From the NCBI GenBank assembly GCA_964465145.1, contig CAYXJR010000010.1, positions 1 to 64,000 on the forward strand: a stretch of 64,000 nucleotides of DNA, in the 5' to 3' direction. Below, in pieces: positions 45,887 through 55,600 of the stretch. Numbering within the stretch: the stretch's first letter is position 1; the number at the start of each line of letters is the position of its first letter. Origin of the DNA: JAUVKA01 sp964465145. Lineage in GTDB: Bacteria; Bacteroidota; Bacteroidia; Bacteroidales; UBA12481. The notes under the pieces are model-generated. The model made no database searches. It saw only the letters and a program-made list of their open reading frames with translations, and was not told the DNA's origin. A program made the position numbers and the translations under genes.

Positions 45887-47683
45887 CTAATCTTTCACGC
45901 ATCGCAGAGAATAGTATCCTTGCATGTCGGTGTCATTAGGATATAATTCAGCGTAATTCTTTTGAATATTTAAGGTGTAAACACGGGGCGGCACTCGATT
46001 AGGTCGGTATGAAGAGGTTAAAAAGTGAGTAGAAAAGTTAATTCCCTTATGATGAAAAATAAAAGGATAACAATTCCCAGCTTCATCCCGAAAACACTCA
46101 TAAATAATATACCCACCAAAAAGGGCATTAAAGCCTGAGCTTCCTGAAGGGCGAAGTGCATACATTCCATTTGGAGACTCTATGTTGACTATCAAATTAT
46201 TCATTTCGCTTTTAGTAGGCATGTGCCAGGATTTTGGGCAAATGGAATCCCCATAATTCATTACACGCATCAAGTAGTCAATAGCATACAGCGATCCGTA
46301 TTTATCGCAATTATTTGGATTATCATCATAGCATTTTTGAACAAGGGGCCTTCCCATTTTAGGATCCATCCGGTAATCCAGGTTTTCCGACATCCACCAG
46401 TGATCTCCTATCTTGACTGTACCATAATATTTTCCATCCCGGGAGTCTTTTATCCAGCCTGTTGAGTAATCATATGGACTTACCTCAAAAACAAAACTGG
46501 TAATATCACTCAATCCTTCTTCATCCTCTGCTTCCAGAATGCAGGTGTAAATGCCTGGCATGGTATATTGGTGGTAAATTTCAAGGTCTGTATTTTGATT
46601 CGTATCCCAGTTTCCATCCCCGTCAAAGTCCCATCGAAGCAATAATTTAGAAGTTGGTGTCATGTCATCCAGGCTTTCCCAGGCGTTCAGGTAAAACTGA
46701 GTCTCAATATTGCCATAGCGTGTTGGAGTGATGATTTTTGGTCTTGGAGGTAAGTTTGCTATTGAAACAAAAAGTTCTTTCTCAAGAGTGTTTTGCAGGC
46801 CCTCATCATCTTCAACAAGTAGGACTACTTTTTTTTTACCAGGAGATTTGAACTGGTGCTCAATAACCGGATCGTCAAGGCTCTGGGTATATTCCTGGTT
46901 TGGGAAAAGCCATTTGAATGTAAATGATTGTTCTGGATTATTTTGATGATAACTGCCAGATGCATCGAAAACAAAAACATCACTCACTCTGCCATTTTCT
47001 GACCACCAGGTAAATTCTGGCACGATGCAGGTATCTGTCCTATGCACTTTCAAGATTTGAGATGAGGATCCTGACCTCTTGCTTGGATCCAATACTTCCA
47101 ATTTTACCAGAAAGTCTTCTACCTTTTCAAAATTATGGTACACGGCCGGTTCTTTTGAATATTGGGTATCCCATAAACCGTCTCCCTGAAAATCCCAGCG
47201 GAATTGCAAAGTCTCCAGAGAATCTTCATCATCAATGGTCAGACTGCCATCAAGGAGAAAATTGGTTTTAAAATGACCCGTTTCCGGCAACACTCTGAAA
47301 TTGGCCTTAGGTGCTGAATACCCCTGCTCAATTTTTATGTTTATGGTATCCATGGCTTTGGCACCGGATAAACTTAATACTTCACATACGACATGGTAAT
47401 TCCCAGGCTTATAAAATCGATGGTTAATTTCCATGTCATCCGTAAACCTGGTATTAAACACGGAATCACCCTCCCAGTCCCACCGGCCATGAAACTTCTC
47501 ATCGGCCGGAATAGTTGATTCAGGATTTATCGTTAGTACAAAGATGTCAGTGGTTAATCCTTCGACCTTATTTGCAGATATGGAAAAATATGGAATGTGT
47601 TTTAATTCTTCTTTCTGACATCCTGCCAGAAGAATCAGGCTGATGAACCCAAGTGTTGCAATATATGAAGGAATCCTATTCAT
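45887..47683 (-). CDS. PKD-repeat/FISUMP surface lipoprotein (copy 2)
   Basis: A 598-aa lipoprotein (signal ending LISLILLAGC, Cys about 22). Four PKD-like domains follow, each with a W-D-x-x-G-D box (GRWDWEGDSVFNTRF, FRWDFQGDGLWDTQY, TFKWLFPNQEYTQS, LRWDFDGDGNWDTNQ). A FISUMP domain occupies about 410-598 (GTVKIGDHWWMSENLDYRMD, CPKSWHMPTKSEMNNL, ending YYSLRCVKD). Last gene of the operon; the start overlaps the previous gene by 8 bp. DNA 46770-47590 is identical to 50066-50886 in the sister gene. Presumed cell-surface binding or structural role. Confidence 0.85.
   Translation of the reverse strand: MNRIPSYIATLGFISLILLAGCQKEELKHIPYFSISANKVEGLTTDIFVLTINPESTIPADEKFHGRWDWEGDSVFNTRFTDDMEINHRFYKPGNYHVVCEVLSLSGAKAMDTINIKIEQGYSAPKANFRVLPETGHFKTNFLLDGSLTIDDEDSLETLQFRWDFQGDGLWDTQYSKEPAVYHNFEKVEDFLVKLEVLDPSKRSGSSSQILKVHRTDTCIVPEFTWWSENGRVSDVFVFDASGSYHQNNPEQSFTFKWLFPNQEYTQSLDDPVIEHQFKSPGKKKVVLLVEDDEGLQNTLEKELFVSIANLPPRPKIITPTRYGNIETQFYLNAWESLDDMTPTSKLLLRWDFDGDGNWDTNQNTDLEIYHQYTMPGIYTCILEAEDEEGLSDITSFVFEVSPYDYSTGWIKDSRDGKYYGTVKIGDHWWMSENLDYRMDPKMGRPLVQKCYDDNPNNCDKYGSLYAIDYLMRVMNYGDSICPKSWHMPTKSEMNNLIVNIESPNGMYALRPSGSSGFNALFGGYIIYECFRDEAGNCYPFIFHHKGINFSTHFLTSSYRPNRVPPRVYTLNIQKNYAELYPNDTDMQGYYSLRCVKD
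46770..47590 (-). repeat. 821-bp identical duplication, copy A
   Basis: Read against 50066-50886 (offset 3296) I see no difference. The flanking parts of the same two genes differ at many positions, on both sides. It covers PKD domains 1-3. Confidence 0.85.
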
Positions 47684-49139
47684 TCCTTAGGCAGCGGACT
47701 GAATATCCTACCTGTTTCGATTCGCTATAAGGCCATGCTGTATCAGAACCGGAGTATAATGTCCTACCCCAGGCAATAGTAGTGGATAGTTCGCTTGATG
47801 AATAAAAAATGGCTGAACCACCAATTTGCAAAAACTTACCATCCCTGGTCAGATAACCTCCAGGAAGAGCTGAGAAACCACTTGAATTGTCGCCATTACC
47901 CTGATCTAACCATCCTGATGTTGTTTTCATTTTATATGCTGCCCTGGGCTCCAAATCAGTTATTAAAGTTTCCCATTCCCCTTTATTGGGCAAATGCCAC
48001 CCCTCAGGACAAGCATTTATAGCAGCCTTCCAGTTATATAACACACCATAATTTCTATATTTTTCCTGGCTTATTGCTTCGGACACATCAGTACCCTCGT
48101 AACCATAAACATAATAGTGAGGCTCTATTTCGGAACGTGAAGATCCCGGATCCACATCAGGCAAATAGCCGAGGTTACTTACCATCCATGTTTGGTTTCC
48201 TATAGTTCTGTAAGAATATTCCTGATTGTCACGAATGTCTGTGAATTGCCCCCTCAACGAGATTTTCTCAACTACAAAATCAAACCGCTGTTCAATATCA
48301 GTAAATTCAATTTCCTGCTTTATCTCCGTATATTTATAATCATCACTTGAAGCTTTCCTGACAACCATGGTTCGGATCCCATGCGGTATATAAAGAATCC
48401 TGTAAAGCCCATTAGCATCAGTATAAGCCGCCAGATTACTTTCAGATCTATTCGGATTAAGTATTAAAACCTGGGCATTTCTTATTGCTTGTCCATCCTG
48501 ATCACTGATAACCCCAAATGCCTTGGTGGAGTGGGTGATGGATATCATTTCGATATTATAATTCAGGATGGCGTTTGGTGGAATAGAGACTAATGACTCT
48601 TTCGGACTAAAATCTTTTTTACTTGCTTTTAAGGTGTCCTTACCAGAAACTAAATCTGATATTGAGTATTGACCGTTAATATCTGTAATTGATTCTTTGT
48701 CAGCAACCCTAACAGTTACATCTGGAATAGGAATCTTGCAATTAGCAAAATACACATATCCCGTTATGCTGCCCAAAACCGGCTCTGTCAACTCCATCAG
48801 AAGCTCTTTTATAGCTTCAAATTCTCCATCTGAAACATTTACCTTAATGGAAAATGATTCTCCCTCACCACTGACAGGCGACCTCCATAGCACCTCAGTA
48901 GTATTGGTTGGAGATAGAAATTCGCCTCCATTAGCCGTCCACAAATACTGCAGGACATCTCCATCCTCATCTGATGCTTCAACTTCAAGCGTGTAGATTG
49001 TACCCGCACTAGTGGCAGCGGGCTCATGCGAAATACTAGAAATTATTGGAGCATGATTCTTTTCACAAGCCAGAATAATTAAAAGACAGCCAACCAAAAT
49101 CAGATTAGATTTTAGCGATAATAAGTTCCTGACTTTCAT
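47676..49139 (-). CDS. Ig-like/CarboxypepD_reg/FISUMP surface lipoprotein
   Basis: A 487-aa lipoprotein. ATG 49139 (not the TTG at 49148) gives signal MKVRNLLSLKSNLILVGC and lipobox LIILAC. Order: Ig/cadherin-like domain with EVEASDEDGDVLQYLW (about 45-115), two CarboxypepD_reg domains (about 118-205 and 210-290), and FISUMP domain about 300-487 (YRTIGNQTWMVSNLGYLPDV, CPEGWHLPNKGEWETL, GYSVRCLRNE). It is the intact counterpart of the broken gene at 40818-42320. It sits between the two PKD-FISUMP genes. Confidence 0.85.
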   Translation of the reverse strand: MKVRNLLSLKSNLILVGCLLIILACEKNHAPIISSISHEPAATSAGTIYTLEVEASDEDGDVLQYLWTANGGEFLSPTNTTEVLWRSPVSGEGESFSIKVNVSDGEFEAIKELLMELTEPVLGSITGYVYFANCKIPIPDVTVRVADKESITDINGQYSISDLVSGKDTLKASKKDFSPKESLVSIPPNAILNYNIEMISITHSTKAFGVISDQDGQAIRNAQVLILNPNRSESNLAAYTDANGLYRILYIPHGIRTMVVRKASSDDYKYTEIKQEIEFTDIEQRFDFVVEKISLRGQFTDIRDNQEYSYRTIGNQTWMVSNLGYLPDVDPGSSRSEIEPHYYVYGYEGTDVSEAISQEKYRNYGVLYNWKAAINACPEGWHLPNKGEWETLITDLEPRAAYKMKTTSGWLDQGNGDNSSGFSALPGGYLTRDGKFLQIGGSAIFYSSSELSTTIAWGRTLYSGSDTAWPYSESKQVGYSVRCLRNE

Positions 49140-49179
49140 GGTTCTCAAGTTTTCCGTTCTATCTCAATAATATGGCATT

Positions 49180-50979
49180 CTAATCTTTCACGCATCGTAC
49201 CGAATAGTATCCGGTCATGTTTGTTTCAATGGGGTATAGCTCTGCATAATTAGTCTGGATATTCAATGTGTAAATTCGGGGAGGGACGCGGTTAGGACGC
49301 CAGGTTGTGGTTAAAAAATATGTAGAAAACTTGATATCCCGGTGATGATATACATACTTACATAATGTACAGGTATCACATAATATGCATTCATAAATAA
49401 TATAACCACCAAAAAGGGCATTAAAACCAGAGCTTCCATTAGGAAGAAGAGCATACATCCCATTAGGATATTCAATATTTTCAATCAAATTTTCCATCTC
49501 CTTTCTGGTTGGAATGTGCCAGGATTCAGGGCAAATAGAATCCTCATAAAAATCCAAAAAGGTCCTGGCAAATTCCATTGCATAAAGAGCACCGTATTTA
49601 TCACAGTTAACGGGATTATCATCATAGCATTTTTGAACATGCGGTAATCCCATTTTGGGCTCCAATCTGTAATCCAGGTTTTCACTCATCCACCAGTAAT
49701 CACCGATTTTAACCGTTCCATAATACTTATTGTCCCTCTTATCTTTAAAAAATCCCGTTGGATAATCATAAGGGCTTACCTCAAAAACAAAACTGGTAAT
49801 ATCCGTTAACCCTTCTTCATCCTCTGCTTCCAGAATGCAAGTGTAAATGCCTGGCATGGTATATTGATGGTATATTTCAAGCTCAGAGTTTTGATTCGTA
49901 TCCCAGTTGCCATCCCCGTCAAAGTCCCATCGAAGTAATAATTTAGAAGTAGGGGTCATGTCATCCAGGCACCCCCAGGCGTTCAGGTAGAACTGAGTCT
50001 CAATATTTCCATACCGTGTTGGGGTGATTATTTTTGGCCGGGGCGGTTTATTCTCAATCGAAACGAAAAGTTCTTTCTCAAGAGTGTTTTGCAGGCCCTC
50101 ATCATCTTCAACAAGTAGGACTACTTTTTTTTTACCAGGAGATTTGAACTGGTGCTCAATAACCGGATCGTCAAGGCTCTGGGTATATTCCTGGTTTGGG
50201 AAAAGCCATTTGAATGTAAATGATTGTTCTGGATTATTTTGATGATAACTGCCAGATGCATCGAAAACAAAAACATCACTCACTCTGCCATTTTCTGACC
50301 ACCAGGTAAATTCTGGCACGATGCAGGTATCTGTCCTATGCACTTTCAAGATTTGAGATGAGGATCCTGACCTCTTGCTTGGATCCAATACTTCCAATTT
50401 TACCAGAAAGTCTTCTACCTTTTCAAAATTATGGTACACGGCCGGTTCTTTTGAATATTGGGTATCCCATAAACCGTCTCCCTGAAAATCCCAGCGGAAT
50501 TGCAAAGTCTCCAGAGAATCTTCATCATCAATGGTCAGACTGCCATCAAGGAGAAAATTGGTTTTAAAATGACCCGTTTCCGGCAACACTCTGAAATTGG
50601 CCTTAGGTGCTGAATACCCCTGCTCAATTTTTATGTTTATGGTATCCATGGCTTTGGCACCGGATAAACTTAATACTTCACATACGACATGGTAATTCCC
50701 AGGCTTATAAAATCGATGGTTAATTTCCATGTCATCCGTAAACCTGGTATTAAACACGGAATCACCCTCCCAGTCCCACCGGCCATGAAACTTCTCATCG
50801 GCCGGAATAGTTGATTCAGGATTTATCGTTAGTACAAAGATGTCAGTGGTTAATCCTTCGACCTTATTTGCAGATATGGAAAAATACGGAACGTGTTTTA
50901 AACCTTCTTGCTTGCAGCCTGCCAGAAGGATCAGGCTCAGAATGGCAATTTTTGCAATATGTAATTGAAACCTATTCAT
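49180..50979 (-). CDS. PKD-repeat/FISUMP surface lipoprotein (copy 1)
   Basis: A 599-aa lipoprotein, sister of 45887-47683 with the same four PKD-like domains and FISUMP domain. Its signal ends ILSLILLAGC. The FISUMP part is more diverged (CPESWHIPTRKEMENLIENI) and has an extra Cys-rich turn (CILCDTCTLCKY about 555). The start abuts the stop of the 152-aa lipoprotein gene. Identity with the sister is complete over residues about 31-303 and drops outside. Confidence 0.85.
   Translation of the reverse strand: MNRFQLHIAKIAILSLILLAGCKQEGLKHVPYFSISANKVEGLTTDIFVLTINPESTIPADEKFHGRWDWEGDSVFNTRFTDDMEINHRFYKPGNYHVVCEVLSLSGAKAMDTINIKIEQGYSAPKANFRVLPETGHFKTNFLLDGSLTIDDEDSLETLQFRWDFQGDGLWDTQYSKEPAVYHNFEKVEDFLVKLEVLDPSKRSGSSSQILKVHRTDTCIVPEFTWWSENGRVSDVFVFDASGSYHQNNPEQSFTFKWLFPNQEYTQSLDDPVIEHQFKSPGKKKVVLLVEDDEGLQNTLEKELFVSIENKPPRPKIITPTRYGNIETQFYLNAWGCLDDMTPTSKLLLRWDFDGDGNWDTNQNSELEIYHQYTMPGIYTCILEAEDEEGLTDITSFVFEVSPYDYPTGFFKDKRDNKYYGTVKIGDYWWMSENLDYRLEPKMGLPHVQKCYDDNPVNCDKYGALYAMEFARTFLDFYEDSICPESWHIPTRKEMENLIENIEYPNGMYALLPNGSSGFNALFGGYIIYECILCDTCTLCKYVYHHRDIKFSTYFLTTTWRPNRVPPRIYTLNIQTNYAELYPIETNMTGYYSVRCVKD
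50066..50886 (-). repeat. 821-bp identical duplication, copy B
   Basis: Partner of 46770-47590, same orientation, 3296 bp apart, with the 49139-gene between them. The sharp identity edges inside the coding regions suggest gene conversion more than a fresh tandem duplication. Confidence 0.85.
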
Positions 50980-51438
50980 TTAATCAAAAGTGAGAAGATC
51001 AAAGGTGATTTCACCACTGCTTATCTCAAAAGGAGCCATAGTCCAGATCATTCCATTTTGTCCGCCTGGATAACCACCCCACAGACAAGTATCTCCACCG
51101 CATATACAGGTTTTGGCAGCCTGATAATAGTAAGTGCCCGGTTCCAGGGTAATTTCATATAAACTCTGGTAATTTGACACATTGGCAACAGTAACAAACT
51201 CTTTTCTATAGAGGCTGTCTGCCGTATAAGCTATACTCAGGTCAGCCCTTTTGATACACCTTTGGGGGACATTTGCATCATCGATTGGGAAACTCAACTG
51301 CACTGTGCCATAAATTGGAGAAATTATATTGGGGTTTGTACCATTGGGCACATCCTCATTAGGATCACATCCTATTAGGACCAGCAGTACCAGAATGCAG
51401 AATATTTTATATAACAGATATGTTGCAGGTTTTATCAT
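50980..51438 (-). CDS. Small Cys-containing lipoprotein (152 aa), unknown
   Basis: A 152-aa lipoprotein (signal ending ILVLLVLIGC, Cys about 24). The rest is predicted beta-rich (Ig-like: GTVQLSFPIDD, then SLYEITLEPGTYYYQAA), followed by a Cys/Gly-rich loop CICGGDTCLWGGYPGGQNG and a final EISSGEITFDLLTF strand. I do not recognise the family. The start overlaps the DUF4249 gene by 4 bp and its stop directly abuts the PKD-FISUMP gene, so it is a tight member of the operon. Confidence 0.75.
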   Translation of the reverse strand: MIKPATYLLYKIFCILVLLVLIGCDPNEDVPNGTNPNIISPIYGTVQLSFPIDDANVPQRCIKRADLSIAYTADSLYRKEFVTVANVSNYQSLYEITLEPGTYYYQAAKTCICGGDTCLWGGYPGGQNGMIWTMAPFEISSGEITFDLLTFD

Positions 51439-52436
51439 AATCCCTCAGGCTTAAACCCTAAATCTTTTGTATAAATACTGGTTGCAAGGAAATGTTTCGT
51501 AATGACTGATGGTTCAAGATTGGGGAATCTTTGACAGGTAAGAGAAGAAAATACACCGTTCCCGCCTGAAATGTTTGAAGTATTCCGAATAATCGTAAAA
51601 GGATTTGATCCACTCAATTCGCTGCCTACCATGACTGCAAGATCTGATCCGCCTGCATAAAATAGAAACTCAAAATTGATTAGTTTTCTCTGTATTCCGG
51701 GAACAGGTGTCAATTGTTTGGCAACAGATTGCAGAAAATTCAAGCCATTGATCTTTTCCTCATACAGATCATTAGCCCATTGTTTCTGGTATACCGGAGT
51801 CGTAAAAAAGCAACTATGATGCTCGAAATCTCCATTAAGCGACTCAGTGTAGTTCATCTTGAAAATACCCTGGTATAATCCGGCATAAGTCCCTCCTCTC
51901 CATCTTACATTATACGGAGAGATAGTATCAAAACTTACTGTACGGCCCGGAACGTTTTCAGGATCCAGAACTTCGGGTATACTCATCACAAGGGTTATTC
52001 CCGAAACAATTTTGTCAAGCTCAGGGAAATACACAAATAAATGGTATTCCTCGCCTGGATTGGGCTGGAATTCCGCCTGATAGACCATTAGCCCTTCAAC
52101 CGGAAAATATCCGGAGTCCTTCCCAAAAGCTGTTGAATGTTCAAAGATTATCGTTTCGGCTGGATCATTATCCTCCCATCGCTTAAGATAAACCTGCGCT
52201 TCGTTGGGCCAGACCAGGGAATCAGCAGGGATATCTGTTTCTAGTTGGTCATGAGATAATAAAAACGACTTTCCAACCCGGATGTACTGTACCTGATTAA
52301 GGGGATTCAATAAACAATATACAATGGGGATCGGCTCTCCGGTTCCATGTAGGTCAACCTCATTGCCGCAGCCAAAGCTAAAAGATATTAGAATCAGTGT
52401 TAAGAAAATCCCCGATAAGCCTGATGAATGCTTCAT
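51435..52436 (-). CDS. DUF4249-family lipoprotein, first gene of the five-gene operon
   Basis: A 333-aa lipoprotein (signal MKHSSGLSGIFLTLILISFSFGC, Cys 23). DUF4249 layout: PIPIVYCLLNPLNQVQYIRV near 35-55, a GKDSGYFPVEGLMVYQAEFQ segment, and late SNISGGNGVFSSL with a conserved G-G-x-G-V-F turn. It heads the operon 52436-45887 with overlaps or short gaps of -4, 0, 40 and -8 bp. No TonB receptor is present nearby. Confidence 0.8.
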   Translation of the reverse strand: MKHSSGLSGIFLTLILISFSFGCGNEVDLHGTGEPIPIVYCLLNPLNQVQYIRVGKSFLLSHDQLETDIPADSLVWPNEAQVYLKRWEDNDPAETIIFEHSTAFGKDSGYFPVEGLMVYQAEFQPNPGEEYHLFVYFPELDKIVSGITLVMSIPEVLDPENVPGRTVSFDTISPYNVRWRGGTYAGLYQGIFKMNYTESLNGDFEHHSCFFTTPVYQKQWANDLYEEKINGLNFLQSVAKQLTPVPGIQRKLINFEFLFYAGGSDLAVMVGSELSGSNPFTIIRNTSNISGGNGVFSSLTCQRFPNLEPSVITKHFLATSIYTKDLGFKPEGL

Positions 52437-52463
52437 GGGTAAATGCTTCAGTTAAAGAAAACT

Positions 52464-52510
52464 GTGGGGGACAGTTTCTATAAATATAGTGATTTTATTG
52501 ATGAAGGCAA
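52464..52510 (-). promoter_or_regulatory. C-rich promoter of the five-gene lipoprotein operon
   Basis: Minus strand TTG (52510-52508), 19-nt spacer, TATATTTA (52488-52481), then AACTGTCCCCCAC. Confidence 0.65.
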
Positions 52511-52650
52511 AATAAGGCGTAAGGCTTTTCACTTAAGGCTTAAGTCGATCCTGAATTTCATTTAATCATATCTGGAAACCTTACAGATAATCTCCAATTA
52601 TTCCTGACTTTTTTGTCGTAATTTTGAAGTTCCATAGAAAAACATATATC

Positions 52651-55600
52651 ATGACAAAATATTACTCTTTGCGAATAGTCTTAACGGTCTTGTTTACAGG
52701 ACTATCCTGTCTTTTTTTATTGGCTCAGACTCAGTTGACTCCTTATGATGATATCCCGGGGGTTATAAAAAGCTATAAGCCTGCATACAGCGATAGCTAC
52801 CCCGATTGGGCGAAAATGCTTTATAACAAGCAGATAAATTTCAACGAGATAGAAGAGGGTTTTCAAACTTATATGACATCCCATTCAGGAGAGAAGAGCC
52901 CGATAATTCGCTATTACAAGATCTGGCGAAGAGCAGTTGAATCTTATGTCCTGGAGGACGGTTCAATACAGATTCCGGATCTGGTCCAATATCAGGAAAA
53001 CCTATTAACTGCCCAAAAGGAGGCTGTCAGAAATCAAAAAACCAGTTCTGGGGACCAGTCGAACTGGACCTTCCTGGGCCCCAAACAGACCTTCTGGCTG
53101 AATGAATCGGGGTCAGAGCAGGCGCCAGGCTCTTGTCCCTGGCAGGTTAACGTATATTCATTGGACGTTTCGGCTTCAAATAATAACATTATTTACGTAG
53201 GTACAGAAACCGGCTATGTAAATAAGTCAATTGATAACGGTCAGACATGGCAGCTTTCCGGCCAGGGGTATCCCTTCGGGGGAGGGGTCACTGCAGTTGC
53301 TGTTCATCCTGAAAATCCTGATATTGCTTATGTATCAGCAGGAAAGCAGATTCATAAAACGACTGATGGAGGATTAAACTGGACTCCTATGTTGGAAACT
53401 TCAGCTTTATTTGGTGCAAACCGGCTCATCATTGACCAAACACAGCCCGATAAACTGATAGCTGCTGCCAATGAAGGAGTATTTATTAGTACTGATGGAG
53501 GAACAACATGGGCCAGGAATGCCACTAAGGCGACCTGGGATGTTGAGATCAAACCGGATGACAGCAACATAATTTATGGGATTTCTTCAGCAACAGGATA
53601 CAAATTCCAACTCATTATTTCCAACGATGGTGGTAATACATTTGAGGTCGATGAAAACTTCCCTCCTGATCATACCAATCACAGCGGTGGGCTTCTGGCG
53701 GTCACACCGGCAAATCCAAATATCGTTTTTGTAACGATGTTAGTCACTGAGGGAAGTGACCAGTTCGCCTACATTTATAAAGGCACCCACGATGCCGGAT
53801 CATGGAATTGGGTACTCACCAAAAAGGGTGAACCCAGGTCGGAGGCAGGATTGGGTGGCTTCTCCACAGGGCAGGGATATTTCGATTATGTGTTGGCGGT
53901 ATCTCCCAATGATGAAAACACTGTCTTTTGGGGAACATGCACCCTGTTTAAATCTACAGACGGAGGCAATAACTTTGCAAAAGTAGGGGGATATGGAGGT
54001 GATTTTAGCATCCATCCTGATATTCAGGATATTAAAATGCTGCCCAGCGGCAAGACCTGGGTATCAACCGACGGTGGGATGAACTTAACAAACGATGACT
54101 TCACTGCCGCTTCCAATTATTTCCCCCGTGTGAATAATCTTATCGGTTCGGATATGTGGGGCTTCGACCAGGGATGGAATGAGGATATTGTTGTAGGGGG
54201 TAGGTATCATAATGGAAACACAGCCATTGCAGATTTTTACTACAATAAAGCCCTGCGTATGGGCGGTGCTGAGTCACCTACGGGTTGGGTCCTTCAGGGA
54301 CGGAGCCGCCATGTGGCATTTAACGACCTGGGCAGCGGCTGGATACTGCCGGCAGAGGCAGAAGGAGCCCCGGAAGGCCGTTTTTTTTTCAGCAAGTACC
54401 CGAATATGGAAGAATACGGCGGCAGAAGGAGCAACCTGGTGGCACATCCCAATTATTATGGGATCCTGTACCTTGGAGAAGGCAACAGCGTCTGGAAAAG
54501 CACAGATATGGGTGTCAGCTATGAGAGAATCTATACTTTTGGCGGCCAGGTGCGTTATCTGCAAATCAGCTATAGTAATCCTGATATTATTTATGTTGAT
54601 GTTGTAGGCAGGGGATTGTATAAGAGTGAAGATGGCGGGTATACCTGGTCTTGGAAAACTTCACTTACAAGGAGCCCGAATGGATCTTCTTCCTGGGCCG
54701 GGAAACTTTTCTTCGCAATTTCTCCATATGACGGCAATACAATTTATGCTTGTTTGCAAAATGGTACATGGTCGGCCGATATTGGAAAAATTTTCAAATC
54801 TGAAGATGGAGGTGATACCTGGACAAACTGGACCGGCTCAGTTAAAGAGTACACAAAGAATCTGGTGGTACAGCCAACCCAAAGCGGTGAAGATCTTGTT
54901 TATCTGCTGACCAATTCAACCAATGGCAAACCGGGCAGGGTTTATTTCAGGAAGGAAAGCCAGGAGGACTGGGCGGCATTTTCAAATCAGTATCCGGCCA
55001 GTATGAGTGTAAACCTGGCCTTGCCGTTCTTCAGGGCCAGCAAATTAAGGGTTGCCGGCAATGGAGGGGTCTGGGAATCACCACTCCAGGAACCTTCTTT
55101 TCCGCCAATTATCAATCCATGGGTTGAAAGGCCTCATTTCAATTGTATGCTTGATACCCTTCAATTTGATGATCACTCTATGCTTAATCATGAAGGGGCC
55201 ACCTGGTCGTGGAGTATCAATCCGGAACCGGCTTATATGAGCGATGCAAATATCCGTAATCCGAAAGTCGTTTTAGGAACTCCCGGATCTTATAGTGTAA
55301 CTCTAACTGTTACCAAAGATGGTCAGGAGTATAGCAAAACGATTCCAGACATGGTAACAACCACCACCTGTCCGTCCGTTGGTGATTGCACCAACCCGGC
55401 AGAGGTGCCTATCGAAAGCTGGCGTTTGCTGTATGTCGACAGCGAGGAGAGGAATTATCCCGGACTGGGCAGAATGGCGATCGATGGTGATCCCAGCACG
55501 GTCTGGCATACCAAGTGGAGTACCGGTGCTGACCAGTATCCTCATGAATTCCAGGTGGATATGGTTAATCGATTTAGTATTCATAAATTCATTTATCTCC

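Noticed and set aside
46728..47271. Plus-strand reading frames opposite the PKD-FISUMP genes (also at 50024-50567)
   Set aside because: They are antisense shadows of strongly supported genes and are duplicated only because the genes are.
24443..52436. SusC/SusD-type or TonB-receptor uptake system next to the DUF4249 genes
   Set aside because: No plug domain, TonB box or SusD-like gene is present; only a 48-codon barrel remnant at 39674-39820 was found.
54212..54910. Overlapping frames of 94-131 aa inside the large VPS10-like gene
   Set aside because: Low-quality composition and full overlap with a well-supported T9SS gene in another frame.
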